64,000 nt of DNA. It comes from UBA2279 sp041595875 (GTDB lineage: Bacteria > Actinomycetota > Coriobacteriia > Anaerosomatales > Anaerosomataceae). The stretch is taken from the NCBI GenBank assembly GCA_041595875.1, contig JBFHJN010000006.1:1-64000 (forward strand), written 5' to 3'. Shown here one piece after another: positions 27,231-36,316 of this stretch. A model generated the notes under the pieces. The model was not told the origin of the DNA, searched no databases, and saw only the letters and a list, made by a program, of their open reading frames with translations. A program made the position numbers and the translations under genes. How positions within the stretch are numbered: position 1 is the stretch's first letter; every line of letters begins with the position of its first letter.

Positions 27231-28042
27231 GCCTTCGGGCCTCCTTCAGGTCCGAGAACGCCCGAAGACGGCACCGGGTCCTGGCGAAGCTTCTCGGCCT
27301 CCTCGGCATCAGACAGGCGCGTGTACACCGGCAGCAGCGCACCGGGATGCGCATGTTCATACGCTGCAGCCGCGTCAAGCCCCAGCACGCTTGCAAGACT
27401 CGACAGTCCGGTCTGAGCCGATGCGGCAGCGATAAGCGATGCGCCCGTGGGCGTCCACAGCGACGGGTCGGCGACCGTGACCACATCACCCAATGCCGCT
27501 GTGAAGACTCCGGCGTACTTGGCCAGGCCGTTGCCTGTCAGCAAGACCGGTTCATCGAGCCTGCTCCGCCACCGCTCGACCGTGAGCGCAGGCTTCTCGG
27601 CACGGTCTTCCTCCAGGCGCACACAGCGGCCGCTGGCACACCTGAACAGCGCAGGGTACACTTCGCCCCGCATCGCGTCGCCAACGACGCCGAGCAGCCC
27701 CTCATGAGCCGAGAAGCGCCATGCAACAGCATCCAGGGTGCCCGGTCCCACCAGGGGGATACCCAGACCGTGTGCAAGCCCTTTTGCCGAGGCGACACCG
27801 ATTCGCACCCCTGTGAACGATCCCGGCCCGCGACCAACCGCGACGACAGCCAGCTGCTCCATGGTGATGCCGGACTCACAGACGAGGTCGCGCACCGCAG
27901 GCAGCAGGGCTCCAAGCGCCGCACGAGGGGCCGAGAAGTCCCTCTCGGCCACCATCCGCAGCGTCTGCCCGGGTCCGTCGATCGCGGCGAGGCCTATGGC
28001 GATGTGCTCCGTTGCTGTGTCGAACGCGATCACATGCTTCAT
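27227..28042 (-). CDS. tsaB: tRNA threonylcarbamoyladenosine protein TsaB
   Basis: Inactive ASKHA-fold paralogue of TsaD, 271 aa, that dimerises with TsaD in the t6A complex. The N-terminus IAFDTATEHIAIGLA replaces the catalytic phosphate loop, and GRGPGSFTGVRIGVASAKGLAHGLGIP (split here only by description) is the TsaB hallmark near residues 70-95. The C-terminal half is less conserved. It overlaps tsaE upstream and rimI-tsaD downstream by four bases each, so stoichiometry is probably set by coupled translation. Confidence 0.93.
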
Positions 28043-28524
28043 GCCGACACCTCCGGCCCGCCACAGGCTGCCACCCAGTCCGCAGCGAGCTGCGATGACC
28101 TGGGTCCCGAGGGGTTGATCTCAAGACGCCGGGCGTTCACATCCTCACGGTGTATGACGATCTCCATGCGGTCCTGGGGCAGCGCCTCGGGGAAGCGGTC
28201 TCCCCACTCGATGAACGACACCCCATCGGATTCAAGCGTTCCCCAGAAGTCGATGTCCTCAAGCTGGTCGGCATGCTCCAACCGGTACAGGTCGAAGTGA
28301 TAGAGCGGCAGCCTGCCCGTGTGGACGAGCAGGATGTTGAACGTAGGGCTGGTGACCGGCTCCGGCACGCCAAGACCCGCGGCCACGCCTTTCACGAAAT
28401 GCGTCTTGCCCGCGCCCAGGTCGCCACTGAGAGCCACGACGTCGCCGACACACAGCAGCCCGGCAAGCCGGTTGCCTAGACGCTCGGTCGCACGTTCGCT
28501 CGAAGTATGGAGGGTAAGAGTCAC
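28039..28524 (-). CDS. tsaE: tRNA threonylcarbamoyladenosine ATPase TsaE
   Basis: P-loop ATPase of about 161 aa that drives turnover of the TsaB-TsaD complex. Walker A GDLGAGKTHF lies near residue 36, followed by VTSPTFNILLVH and the switch-like FDLYRLEHADQLEDIDFW, all typical. GTG 28524 is chosen because GGAAGG lies six bases upstream and its GTGA overlaps the uracil-DNA glycosylase stop by four bases. The C-terminal ~20 residues extend beyond the usual family end. Confidence 0.92.
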   Translation of the reverse strand: MTLTLHTSSERATERLGNRLAGLLCVGDVVALSGDLGAGKTHFVKGVAAGLGVPEPVTSPTFNILLVHTGRLPLYHFDLYRLEHADQLEDIDFWGTLESDGVSFIEWGDRFPEALPQDRMEIVIHREDVNARRLEINPSGPRSSQLAADWVAACGGPEVSA

Positions 28525-29162
28525 GACCGGCCTTCCGGTGCAGGGACATTCCCGTGAGTCGTACATTCAAGGAGAGTACCCAGCACTTTGAAGTCATCGA
28601 ACAGGACCTCTCGCTTGTCAGGCGAGTACAAGGCAGCAGCCGGATGGAAGATGGGGAAGACCCGGCGCCCCATCCCCTCGAAGAGCCTTCCCCGTAGCAG
28701 CGTTATGCCCTCCTCGGTATCAAGTATGTAGCGCGTCGAGAAGTTCCCAAGCGTCACGATCACCTTCGGATCGATGATGCGGATCTGCTCGGCCAGGAAC
28801 GGTGAGCACGTCTCGATCTCCGAGCGCAACGGATCGCGGTTCTTTGGCGGCCTGCACTTCAAGACGTTCGCGATGTAGACCTCCGAGCGGTGGATCCCGA
28901 TGCTGCTCAGAAGCTCGTCAAGCAACTTGCCGGCGGCTCCCACAAAGGGTTCGCCGCGCAGGTCCTCGTTGCGCCCCGGCGCCTCACCGATGAGAAGAAG
29001 ATCGGCGTGCGGATCACCAAACCCGAATACCAGGGTGTTGCGCGTCTCGGCCAAAGAGCAACGGGTGCATTCGCCCATGCGTTGCCGTAGCGACTCAAGC
29101 TCGCCGCCGGAGCCCAGCATGGCGATATCCTCGCCCATCCCATTGCCGCGCTCCGACATCAT
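28521..29162 (-). CDS. uracil-DNA glycosylase family 4 (Fe-S)
   Basis: Base-excision repair enzyme removing uracil from DNA, 213 aa. Four cysteines (C32, C35, C103, C119) are placed as in family 4 enzymes that carry a 4Fe-4S cluster. Motif 1 GEAPGRNED near residue 59 and the uracil-pocket GAAGKLLDE precede YIANVLKCRPPKNRDP. The C-terminal HPAA motif (IFHPAAAL) supplies the catalytic-loop histidine. It overlaps tsaE by four bases and follows the nitroreductase gene with a nine-base gap. ATG 29162 is used; a second ATG follows directly. Confidence 0.93.
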   Translation of the reverse strand: MMSERGNGMGEDIAMLGSGGELESLRQRMGECTRCSLAETRNTLVFGFGDPHADLLLIGEAPGRNEDLRGEPFVGAAGKLLDELLSSIGIHRSEVYIANVLKCRPPKNRDPLRSEIETCSPFLAEQIRIIDPKVIVTLGNFSTRYILDTEEGITLLRGRLFEGMGRRVFPIFHPAAALYSPDKREVLFDDFKVLGTLLECTTHGNVPAPEGRS

Positions 29163-29171
29163 CCAACATCC

Positions 29172-29687
29172 CTACAGCCAGGTGGTGACTTCATCAAGCG
29201 GACGACGCGCAGGTTTTGCAGACGACTCGGCCGAGAAGCCCACAGGGATCACAGCCACAGGCGTGATAGGCCGCGTCGCGCCTATGGCGTCAGCCACCGC
29301 GCTCTCATCGAAAGCGCCGATCCAGCACGTGGCAAGCCCGCGGTCGACAGCGGCGAGCAAGATGTTCTGCGTGGCTGCGGCGGTGTCCTGTATCGAGTAG
29401 AGATACTCCCCGCGATCGCTATACCGAGCCGCACAGGGACGTGGATCCACGCACACGACGATCACAACCGGCGCACTTGTGGCCCAACGCTGTGGCAGCG
29501 CCGCGGCCAGACGCTCACGTGCCTCCGGTGACCGCACGATGTAGAAGCGCCACGGCTGGATATTGCCCGCGCTCGGGGCGCTCACAGCCGCACGGAGAAG
29601 AGCATGGAGGTCTTGATCGGAAACGGCGAGCTTGGTGTTGAAATGCCTGACGCTGCGCCTTTTGCTGAGAACGTCGCTGAACTCCAT
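29172..29687 (-). CDS. nitroreductase-family flavoprotein
   Basis: FMN-dependent oxidoreductase of 171 aa. The family opening SKRRSVRHF supplies the FMN-phosphate arginines, SAPSAGNIQPWRFYIV near residue 37 is the flavin-binding signature, and GLATCWIGAFDES near 122 belongs to the second FMN contact. It is short for the family but complete. It heads a unit with the uracil-DNA glycosylase and t6A genes. The physiological substrate cannot be inferred; quinone or nitro-aromatic reduction is usual. Confidence 0.87.
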   Translation of the reverse strand: MEFSDVLSKRRSVRHFNTKLAVSDQDLHALLRAAVSAPSAGNIQPWRFYIVRSPEARERLAAALPQRWATSAPVVIVVCVDPRPCAARYSDRGEYLYSIQDTAAATQNILLAAVDRGLATCWIGAFDESAVADAIGATRPITPVAVIPVGFSAESSAKPARRPLDEVTTWL

Positions 29688-29864
29688 GAAACCCCCGTGC
29701 TGGTCGGCAGATACGATGCGGCCCCGTTACGGGGCATCTCCCCATTCTAGGGACGGCTCCCCGTGTCGACAACAGCGCGATAACGCCGCATGCCACTGCA
29801 AGACGATGCGATTGCAGGAAACCGCCGCCCGGATGACGAATTCAAGTGACAAGGAGGTGGGCAC

Positions 29865-30209
29865 ATGAATGGTAACCGTCCCGACGTTTCAGACGAAGAT
29901 ATCGGCATGAGGGCCTTCCAGATCCGGAAGGAAAAGGCCGTCGAGCGCTCCATGGAGCGACTGCGTCAGGGCCTGAAGAGCAGCTGGAGCTTCTTCGAGG
30001 GCAAAGAACTCGACGACTTCCGGTGGATGATCGGTGAGCTCTGGGCATTCGAGAAGCGCGCCGATTGGGAAGACCTGCACTTCAGCAAGCTCAGCGCCGA
30101 AGACGTGCGAGCCATCATCGGGTATGCGCAGAAGCTCCGTGGCGATACGCACAACACGGTCGAGACCCTGGAACTCGTCGGGGACATCATTCGCGCCCGC
30201 AGCATCTAG
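29865..30209 (+). CDS. conserved-looking small protein of unknown function
   Basis: A 114-aa soluble protein, charged and probably all-helical, without cysteines, signal peptide or membrane span. Residues 15-45 (AFQIRKEKAVERSMERLRQGL) form a strongly basic amphipathic helix, and the middle is acidic (FFEGKELDDFRWMIGELWAFEKRADWEDL). An AAGGAGG eight bases before the ATG and a strong terminator after the stop argue for a real monocistronic gene. It is the only plus-strand gene between 21.7 kb and the window end. I do not recognise the family. Confidence 0.75.
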   Translation: MNGNRPDVSDEDIGMRAFQIRKEKAVERSMERLRQGLKSSWSFFEGKELDDFRWMIGELWAFEKRADWEDLHFSKLSAEDVRAIIGYAQKLRGDTHNTVETLELVGDIIRARSI

Positions 30210-30231
30210 CACCTCTGCGACAACGAGATCG

Positions 30232-30267
30232 AACAGCCCGCCCGGGAGAACCCGGACGGGCTGTTTT
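30232..30267 (+). terminator. terminator of the 114-aa protein gene
   Basis: AACAGCCCG plus CCGGG pairs with CCCGG plus CGGGCTGTT around an AGAA loop, followed by TTGCTTT. It is a textbook intrinsic terminator 23 bases after the stop codon. Confidence 0.85.
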
Positions 30268-30305
30268 GCTTTGTGATACACAGACCGCTAACCCGGGAAA
30301 GAGAG

Positions 30306-30349
30306 GTGAGACGGTGCCAGACACCCCCCGGTAGGCGGCACCGCCTCAC
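30306..30349. repeat. REP-like palindrome between two convergent units
   Basis: GTGAGACGGTGCC (30306-30318) is complementary at 12 of 13 positions to GGCACCGCCTCAC (30337-30349), with an 18-base loop that is C/G-rich. A smaller palindrome (GGTG-CCAGA-CACC) sits on its left arm. The size and inverted-arm structure are like REP/BIME elements. Only one copy is in this window, so the class is unproven. Confidence 0.4.
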
Positions 30350-30365
30350 ACAATTGCGAGCATAT

Positions 30366-30393
30366 CGGCCTTCGGCCCTCCGGCCTTCGGCCC
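30366..30393. repeat. tandem pair of UUCG-loop hairpins
   Basis: Two copies of CGGCCTTCGGCCC (30366-30378 and 30381-30393) with a 15-base period; each folds as a three-base GGC/GCC stem on a cTTCGg loop in the plus-strand transcript. They lie eight bases past the stop of the V-ATPase subunit D gene and may help end or protect that transcript. Confidence 0.45.
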
Positions 30394-30400
30394 AGACGTG

Positions 30401-31051
30401 TCAGGCTTGCTTGCGTTCCTTCGCACGTCGCTCGATCTTCTTCTTGACCTTCTTCAAGCGGAAGTTGTCCTCACGCGCACGCTCATCGAGCGCCTGGCGG
30501 ATATAGGACACCTGCTCCTTGAGCGCCGGCACTGTGATCTGCTCCAGTGCGTTGACTCGACGGTTCGTCTTCTGGATCTCCTCGCCAAGCCGCTTCAGAC
30601 GAGTCTCGATGTCAGCGTACTCGATGATGACATCCAAGATCCGCTCGAACTTGTCAGCGGTCTCGTCGATTCGGGACGAGACACCGGTGATCGCGTACCC
30701 ACGTGTGAACGACGTGCGCACCGGGCTTTCGCCCTTGGTGACCACCGGCACCGAGACGCCCATGATCTTCGTCCCGGTCATATCGATCGTGATCTCACCG
30801 CGCGTGGCCATGGCAGCCGAGCGAACCGACACCACGCCGTCAACGGCTTTCGCGATCGCGAGGCTGTACTGCGCCTCGGAGACGGTACGCTGCAGGTCGT
30901 TGCTCAGACGCAGCGTCTCGTCCATGACTGACATGAACTCTATGAGCAGCGCGTCACGCTTCTGTTTGAGAAGGTCCATGCCCTGCTGCGCAAGCGTGAT
31001 CTGTTGCTTGCGCTCGAGCAGTTCCGATCTAGTTGGCCGTACTTCTTCCAT
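30401..31051 (-). CDS. ntpD: V/A-type ATPase subunit D (central stalk)
   Basis: Central rotor shaft of the V/A-ATPase, 216 aa, connecting the A3B3 head to the c ring through the F and C subunits. Long N- and C-terminal helices form the antiparallel coiled coil: residues 5-65 open with RPTRSELLERKQQITLAQQG and the C-terminal third includes LEQITVPALKEQVSYIRQALDERARED, the family signature. The tail is very basic (KKVKKKIERRAKERK). Last gene of the ATPase operon, 35 bases downstream of subunit B. Confidence 0.95.
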   Translation of the reverse strand: MEEVRPTRSELLERKQQITLAQQGMDLLKQKRDALLIEFMSVMDETLRLSNDLQRTVSEAQYSLAIAKAVDGVVSVRSAAMATRGEITIDMTGTKIMGVSVPVVTKGESPVRTSFTRGYAITGVSSRIDETADKFERILDVIIEYADIETRLKRLGEEIQKTNRRVNALEQITVPALKEQVSYIRQALDERAREDNFRLKKVKKKIERRAKERKQA

Positions 31052-31086
31052 CCGCGCACCTCCTCTCGGCCGTTACGGACAAGCCC

Positions 31087-32502
31087 TTACGCCTCGGCCT
31101 GACCGCCCGCCGTCGGGTGGTACTTGTCGATGAAGTCACGAACACGCTTGAGCTCAGCCATGGGCAGCTCGGACATGATCTCCCAGCTGATGCTCAACGT
31201 CTCTTCGATCGTGCGACCGGTGTCGCCCTGACCGATGATGTGCTTCTCGAATGCATCGGCGAAGTGCAGGTAGCGTCGGTCGGTATCCGACAACGCTTCC
31301 TCACCGACGATGGCGACGAGCCTGCGAAGGTCACGACCCTGCGCGTATGCGGCATACATCTGGTTCGCCACGGCGCGATGGTCTTCGCGGGTCTTGCCTT
31401 CACCGATACCGAGGTTCATCAGTCGCGACAAGCACGGCAGAACATCGATGGGCGGATAGACGCCACGACGGTGCAGGTGACGCGAGAGAACGATCTGGCC
31501 CTCGGTGATGTAACCGGTGAGGTCAGGGATGGGGTGCGTGATGTCGTCGTCAGGCATCGACAGGATCGGCAGCTGCGTGACCGAGCCCTTGCGGCCCTTG
31601 ATACGGCCGGCGCGCTCGTAGATGGTGGAAAGGTCCGTGTACATGTAGCCGGGGAAACCGCGGCGACCTGGGACCTCTTCGCGAGCCGTGGAGACCTCGC
31701 GCAGCGCCTCGCAGTAGTTCGTCATGTCCGAGAGAACCACGAGCACCTGCATGTCCTTCTCGAACGCCAGGTACTCGGCGACCGTAAGAGCGGCCTTCGG
31801 CGTCAGCAGACGCTCGACCGTGGGGTCGTCGGCTACGTTCAGGAAGAAGACGACGCGCTCCAGAGCGCCCGTCGACTCGAACTGCTGCATGAAGTACGCG
31901 GCCTCGCGGTGCGTGATACCCATGGCACCGAAGACGATGGCGAACTCCTCGCCGGACTTGACGCTCGCCTGACGGATGATCTGTGCGGCGAGCTCGTTGG
32001 CGGGCAGACCCGAGCCCGAGAAGATCGGGAGCTTCTGACCGCGGACGAGCGTGCTTAGACCGTCGATGGCCGAGATGCCGGTCTCGATGAAGTCTGCAGG
32101 CTGCTCGCGCATGTACGGGTTGATCGGCGAACCAGTGATGTCCAGACGCTGCTCAGGAATGACAGGAGCACCGCCGTCGATCGGCTTGCCCGTGCCGTTG
32201 AGAACACGACCGAGCAGGTCGGGAGAGACGTCGATCTTCGCGACCTCGTCGAGGAAGCGGACACGCGTCACATCCACGTCGATACCACGCGTACCCTCGA
32301 ACACCTGGATGACGGCCGTGGAGCCGGCAACCTCGAGGACCTGACCGCTGCGCTCCGTGCCGTCCGGCAACGTGAGCGCGACCATCTCGTTGTACGCAAC
32401 ACCGTGGACATTCTCGACAAAGACGAGCGGGCCGGTGATATAGCTGACCGTCTTGTACTCGACGGACAGAAGTGAGCGACCGAGCAAGGTTTCCGGACTC
32501 AT
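31087..32502 (-). CDS. ntpB: V/A-type ATPase subunit B (non-catalytic)
   Basis: Non-catalytic nucleotide-site subunit alternating with A in the soluble head, 471 aa. The family pattern is clear: EQRLDITGSPINP near 120, SGSGLPANELAAQI where a catalytic P loop would be (no GKT, as expected for B), FAIVFGAMGI, and the ALREVSTAREEVPGRRGFPGYMYTDLSTIYERAGR region near 260-290. Its start codon directly abuts the stop of subunit A, so translation is coupled. Confidence 0.97.
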   Translation of the reverse strand: MSPETLLGRSLLSVEYKTVSYITGPLVFVENVHGVAYNEMVALTLPDGTERSGQVLEVAGSTAVIQVFEGTRGIDVDVTRVRFLDEVAKIDVSPDLLGRVLNGTGKPIDGGAPVIPEQRLDITGSPINPYMREQPADFIETGISAIDGLSTLVRGQKLPIFSGSGLPANELAAQIIRQASVKSGEEFAIVFGAMGITHREAAYFMQQFESTGALERVVFFLNVADDPTVERLLTPKAALTVAEYLAFEKDMQVLVVLSDMTNYCEALREVSTAREEVPGRRGFPGYMYTDLSTIYERAGRIKGRKGSVTQLPILSMPDDDITHPIPDLTGYITEGQIVLSRHLHRRGVYPPIDVLPCLSRLMNLGIGEGKTREDHRAVANQMYAAYAQGRDLRRLVAIVGEEALSDTDRRYLHFADAFEKHIIGQGDTGRTIEETLSISWEIMSELPMAELKRVRDFIDKYHPTAGGQAEA

Positions 32503-34257
32503 CTACAGCACCTCGATTCCGGCGATATCGTCGGCGATCTCTTTTGAAAGCTCCTGCATACGCGCAAGCGCCTCCTCATGTGGTGTCGTCTTGAGCTTGG
32601 CGATCTCATCACGCAGGGGAAGCTGCAGGATCTGCCGCAGCGACACGCCGCGCGACATCGCCTGGGTCGCCGCCTCATCGAATGTGAGGATCGTCTTCAG
32701 AAGCCAGTACGACTTCTTCGGCGGGCAGTAAGCGTCCACGTCGTCGAACGCGAACTGCTGCAAGAAGTCCTCGCGCAACATACGCGCAACTTCCAGAATG
32801 ATCTTCTCTGTCTCAGGCAGAGCGTCCGGACCAACAAGCTGGACGATCTCCTGGAGCTCGGTCTCCTTCTGAAGAAGGAACATCGCGCGCTCACGCGTCT
32901 CTGCCCAGTCGTCAGCAACCTCGCCCTCGTACCATGTGCGCACCTGGCCCAGGAACAGCGTGTACGACTTGGTCCACGAGATAGCCGGGAAATGCCGGCG
33001 ATGTGCGAGAGAGGTGTCGAGTGCCCAGAAGGCACCGGTGACTCGCAGGGAGTTCTGCGTCATCGGCTCAGACATGTCGCCGCCGGGAGGTGATACGGCG
33101 CCGACCATGGTGACTGAACCAACACGATCTTCACTACCGAGAGGACGTACACGTCCGGAGCGCTCATAGAACGCCGCGAGACGAGTGGCCAGGTAGGCAG
33201 GATAACCTTCCTCACCAGGCATCTCTTCAAGACGTCCGGACACTTCGCGAAGCGCCTCACCCCAGCGGGAGGTCGAGTCAGCCATCATCGCGACGCTGTA
33301 ACCCATATCCCGGTAGTACTCGGCCAGCGTGACACCGGTGTAGATGGACGCTTCACGCGCCGCAACCGGCATGTTCGAGGTGTTCGCGACCAGAACGGTC
33401 CGCTCCATGAGCGGGTTACCTGTGCGCGGGTCCTCCAGCTCCGGGAACTCGGTCAGAACCTCGGTCATCTCATTGCCGCGCTCACCACAGCCGACGTAAA
33501 CGATGATGTCGACGTCGGCCCACTTGGCGAGCGACTGCTGCGTGACCGTCTTGCCCGTCCCGAAACCACCAGGGATGATGGCGTTGCCGCCCAGGGCGAT
33601 CGGGAAGAATGTGTCCAGGATGCGCATGCCCGTCAGGAACGGGGTGGTGGGATCGAGCTTGCGGACGTAAGGACGTCCCTCTCGGACCGGCCACCACTGG
33701 CTCATGCGGATCTCGTGCTTGTCGTCGAGAACGACGAGCACTTCGTCGACTGTGTAGTTACCGGCAGAGATCACCTTGGTGACCTTGCCGCTCATGCGCG
33801 GGGGAATCATGACCTTGTGCAAGATCGTGGCACTCTCGGGCACGGTACCGATGCAGTCGCCACCGGCTACTTCCTGCCCCACCTCGACGGTGGGGGTGAA
33901 CTCCCAAACCTTCTCATGGTCGAGTGCGGCAACAACAGTACCTCGAGCGATGAAGTCGCTTGCGGTCTGCTCCGCGATGACCGGCAATGGACGCTGTATA
34001 CCGTCGTAGATCGACGATAGGAGTCCCGGCCCGAGCTCGAGCATCAACGGTCCGTCAGTTGACTCGACAGGCTCCCCGATCTTCAGGCCCGAGGTGTCCT
34101 CGTAGACCTGGATCGTCGCGAGGTCACCCTCGAGTCGAATGACCTCGCCCATGAGGCCGACAAGGCCTACACGCACGACGTCGTACATCTTGATTCCGGT
34201 CATTCCATCGGCCACGACGACCGGACCGGTGATCTTGGCTAGCGTTCCGAGAATCAT
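32503..34257 (-). CDS. ntpA: V/A-type ATPase subunit A (catalytic)
   Basis: Catalytic subunit of the rotary ATPase, 584 aa. It contains the bulge domain typical of A subunits (about residues 110-200), the Walker A loop GGFGTGKTVTQQ near 230, the catalytic GERGNEMTEVL near 257 and ADSTSRWGEALREVS near 327. A residues alternate with B and hydrolyse or make ATP. The first codon overlaps the subunit F stop by one base. Length and motifs are complete. Confidence 0.98.
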   Translation of the reverse strand: MILGTLAKITGPVVVADGMTGIKMYDVVRVGLVGLMGEVIRLEGDLATIQVYEDTSGLKIGEPVESTDGPLMLELGPGLLSSIYDGIQRPLPVIAEQTASDFIARGTVVAALDHEKVWEFTPTVEVGQEVAGGDCIGTVPESATILHKVMIPPRMSGKVTKVISAGNYTVDEVLVVLDDKHEIRMSQWWPVREGRPYVRKLDPTTPFLTGMRILDTFFPIALGGNAIIPGGFGTGKTVTQQSLAKWADVDIIVYVGCGERGNEMTEVLTEFPELEDPRTGNPLMERTVLVANTSNMPVAAREASIYTGVTLAEYYRDMGYSVAMMADSTSRWGEALREVSGRLEEMPGEEGYPAYLATRLAAFYERSGRVRPLGSEDRVGSVTMVGAVSPPGGDMSEPMTQNSLRVTGAFWALDTSLAHRRHFPAISWTKSYTLFLGQVRTWYEGEVADDWAETRERAMFLLQKETELQEIVQLVGPDALPETEKIILEVARMLREDFLQQFAFDDVDAYCPPKKSYWLLKTILTFDEAATQAMSRGVSLRQILQLPLRDEIAKLKTTPHEEALARMQELSKEIADDIAGIEVL

Positions 34258-34589
34258 CAGCCTCGCCTCAGTGTTATGTCGAATCCGATTGCTCTTCGGA
34301 TCAGGCGTGCTAGGTACGCCCTGTGGTCCTCTTCTTCTTGCAGCTTCTCGCGTATCGGGAGCGTGATAACGATCGGTCGATACGTCTGGTTGATCTTCTG
34401 TTGCGTGCGCTCGTCGATGTCGGTCATGAACGCTTCGTTCACAGCGACGATACCGCTCGTATCGTCATCGATGAGCTGATTAAGGGCACGACGTGCCTCT
34501 TCGGGACCCTCGACGGCGACAACGTCGACGCCGGCAAGCCCGAATCCGTCAGCCGTGTCCGTGTCCGTGAGCACGATGAGCTTATACAA
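34257..34589 (-). CDS. V/A-type ATPase subunit F
   Basis: Small rotor subunit of 110 aa that binds subunit D. The Rossmann-like pattern is visible: LIVLTDTDTADGFGLAGVDVVAV at the N-terminus (a compact alpha/beta start), SGIVAVNEAFM in the middle and RPIVITLPIREK near 70, followed by a C-terminal helix that can change conformation in relatives. Encoded between C and A with an eight-base overlap into C and one base with A, matching operon order in other V/A-ATPases. Confidence 0.9.
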   Translation of the reverse strand: MYKLIVLTDTDTADGFGLAGVDVVAVEGPEEARRALNQLIDDDTSGIVAVNEAFMTDIDERTQQKINQTYRPIVITLPIREKLQEEEDHRAYLARLIRRAIGFDITLRRG

Positions 34590-35673
34590 CGATGAGCTCC
34601 TCCTTTATGCGCTCCACGGGCATACCTACCGATACTCCCTTGACGATGATCCGCAGGTTTGTGACCTCATTTGCCTTGGCCCACATGTATCCGATGATGA
34701 TGCCAACACCCAGAGGCTCTCCCTGACCAGCCGCAAACGCACGACGCATCAAGTAGTCCTCCAGAGCACGTTCGAACACCGATACCGACCCGTGTTCGAC
34801 GTACTTGATGGCTACAGCTTCTACGGGACGTCCATAGGGCGTCCTCTTGAGTCGTTCATAGACCTCGTCAACATCTGACATGGACGCGAGATCGCTGAAC
34901 AGTTCCTCTTTGACGTGAAGGCCGCCGGGTAGGTAGAACCGGTTGACCTCTTCCGCCTCAACATCGGCGTTCAACAATCGCAAGCATGTGAGCAGGTTGA
35001 TCGTGTCCACTTGCACGCCAAGGAACCTGCGTGCGAGCTTCGCGTTCGATCGCCTGCCGCGCAAAGACTTGTCAGCCCATGCGGTGTAGAACTTGTCCAG
35101 CGCCAACTCGAGAACGGACAGATCGCCATCCTCGTTGTAGTGCGCCATCTCCGCACGAAGCGGTACGGCGTATGGCAGCTCCCACGTTGCAAGAGTGTCC
35201 ACAAGAGCCTTGACACTCGGTTGCTTCGCGAGTTCCACCATATCCACGTGCGACAACTGTCCTACCGCTATAAGACTATCCTCGATCTCCTCATGGGAGA
35301 GCGACATATGGATGCCACGAAGGATCGTCTTGACGTTGAAAAGATCCCATCTGCCGAGCAGGACTATCATCAGGCCGTACGCCTCATCGTTGGCAAGCCC
35401 CAGAACCTTCCGGAACTTGCGAACCATGTTGTCTTTCAGCGCTTCATCGACCTGCTGGGCCGTACGACCGTGCAGCAGCCGCTCCTCAAGATCCGGACCG
35501 TACTCCGTCTGCATGAGGACCTGGATGACGTCGCTTATGTCCTTGGAGGCCATAAGGTCGTCCAGGTACGCCTGGGTGAACAGGCGTGCCCTCATGCCTC
35601 GAACACGGGCATTGGAGTAGCCGTAGTCTCTTCCCGGATTGCTCTTTCGCTGGAGTGTGGCCACTGCGCTCAT
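34582..35673 (-). CDS. ntpC: V/A-type ATPase subunit C (AC39/d)
   Basis: Socket subunit of 363 aa that links the central stalk to the proteolipid ring. It is an all-helical AC39 family protein: YGYSNARVRGMRARLFTQAYLDDLM at the N-terminus, LLGRWDLFNVKTILRG near 105 and NLLTCLRLLNADVEAEEVNRFYLPGG near 225, with the repeat pattern of the C/d fold. The ATG shares one base with the subunit E stop (TGATG). Weak overall conservation is normal for this subunit. Confidence 0.92.
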   Translation of the reverse strand: MSAVATLQRKSNPGRDYGYSNARVRGMRARLFTQAYLDDLMASKDISDVIQVLMQTEYGPDLEERLLHGRTAQQVDEALKDNMVRKFRKVLGLANDEAYGLMIVLLGRWDLFNVKTILRGIHMSLSHEEIEDSLIAVGQLSHVDMVELAKQPSVKALVDTLATWELPYAVPLRAEMAHYNEDGDLSVLELALDKFYTAWADKSLRGRRSNAKLARRFLGVQVDTINLLTCLRLLNADVEAEEVNRFYLPGGLHVKEELFSDLASMSDVDEVYERLKRTPYGRPVEAVAIKYVEHGSVSVFERALEDYLMRRAFAAGQGEPLGVGIIIGYMWAKANEVTNLRIIVKGVSVGMPVERIKEELIVV

Positions 35674-36248
35674 CAGCCCAAAATCTCCGACACGCGCGCA
35701 TAGGTGAACTCATGCGACTTGGCCAGACGTGATTCAAACGTATTGCTACGCAAGATCCGCCCGTTCTCGGTGGAGACCACAACGCCGCCGCTTGTCTGCA
35801 GACTTGGATCGATCGTGCAGCTCGCGTTCAACTCTTTGGCTGCCTTCTCGGCAAGTCCGGCGTCTGCGGGATCGACATGCATGGTGCATTCACCCTCGAC
35901 CCCGGCCAGCGCCTCTTCGGCAAGCGCCCGGAAAACACTCTCGTACTCTTCGGTCGCACGCAGCGCGCCAAGCCTGACGGCAGCATCCTCGAAGACCTGC
36001 TTGACCACGCTCTCGCGCACGGCAGCCAGATGCTTCTTGTTATCCAGCTTGGCCGCATTGATGGTCTTACCGGTCCTCTGCCCGACCAATTCCCGAGCGC
36101 CTTGCAGCCTTTGCTCGCGTACTCGATCAGCCTGAGCATTCGCTTCAGCCAACACGGCCGCAGCTTGACCTTCGGCCGCACGAACGAGTTCGCTGCACTC
36201 AGCGTCAGCCTGCTCATCGAGCGCTTTGAAGATGTCCTCTATCGCCAT
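35673..36248 (-). CDS. ntpE: V/A-type ATPase subunit E (peripheral stalk)
   Basis: Peripheral-stalk subunit of 191 aa pairing with the G/H subunit. The N-terminal 100 residues are a long Ala/Glu/Arg-rich helix suited to a right-handed coiled coil; the C-terminal globular half has SCTIDPSLQTSGGVVVSTENGRI near 145-165, the conserved E-subunit block that contacts the head. 68 bases separate it from the proteolipid gene upstream, and one base is shared with the subunit C gene downstream. Confidence 0.9.
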   Translation of the reverse strand: MAIEDIFKALDEQADAECSELVRAAEGQAAAVLAEANAQADRVREQRLQGARELVGQRTGKTINAAKLDNKKHLAAVRESVVKQVFEDAAVRLGALRATEEYESVFRALAEEALAGVEGECTMHVDPADAGLAEKAAKELNASCTIDPSLQTSGGVVVSTENGRILRSNTFESRLAKSHEFTYARVSEILG

Positions 36249-36316
36249 TCGTCAATCCTTCCGCGCGTTCACCGGGTGGAACGGTTTGCTGCGCCTTGCC
36301 GATCTGAACGTGCTGA

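Noticed and set aside
30361..30400. Possible CRISPR-like short repeats (CGGCCTTCGGCCC twice)
   Set aside because: Only two adjacent copies with a two-base spacer, no array, no cas genes.
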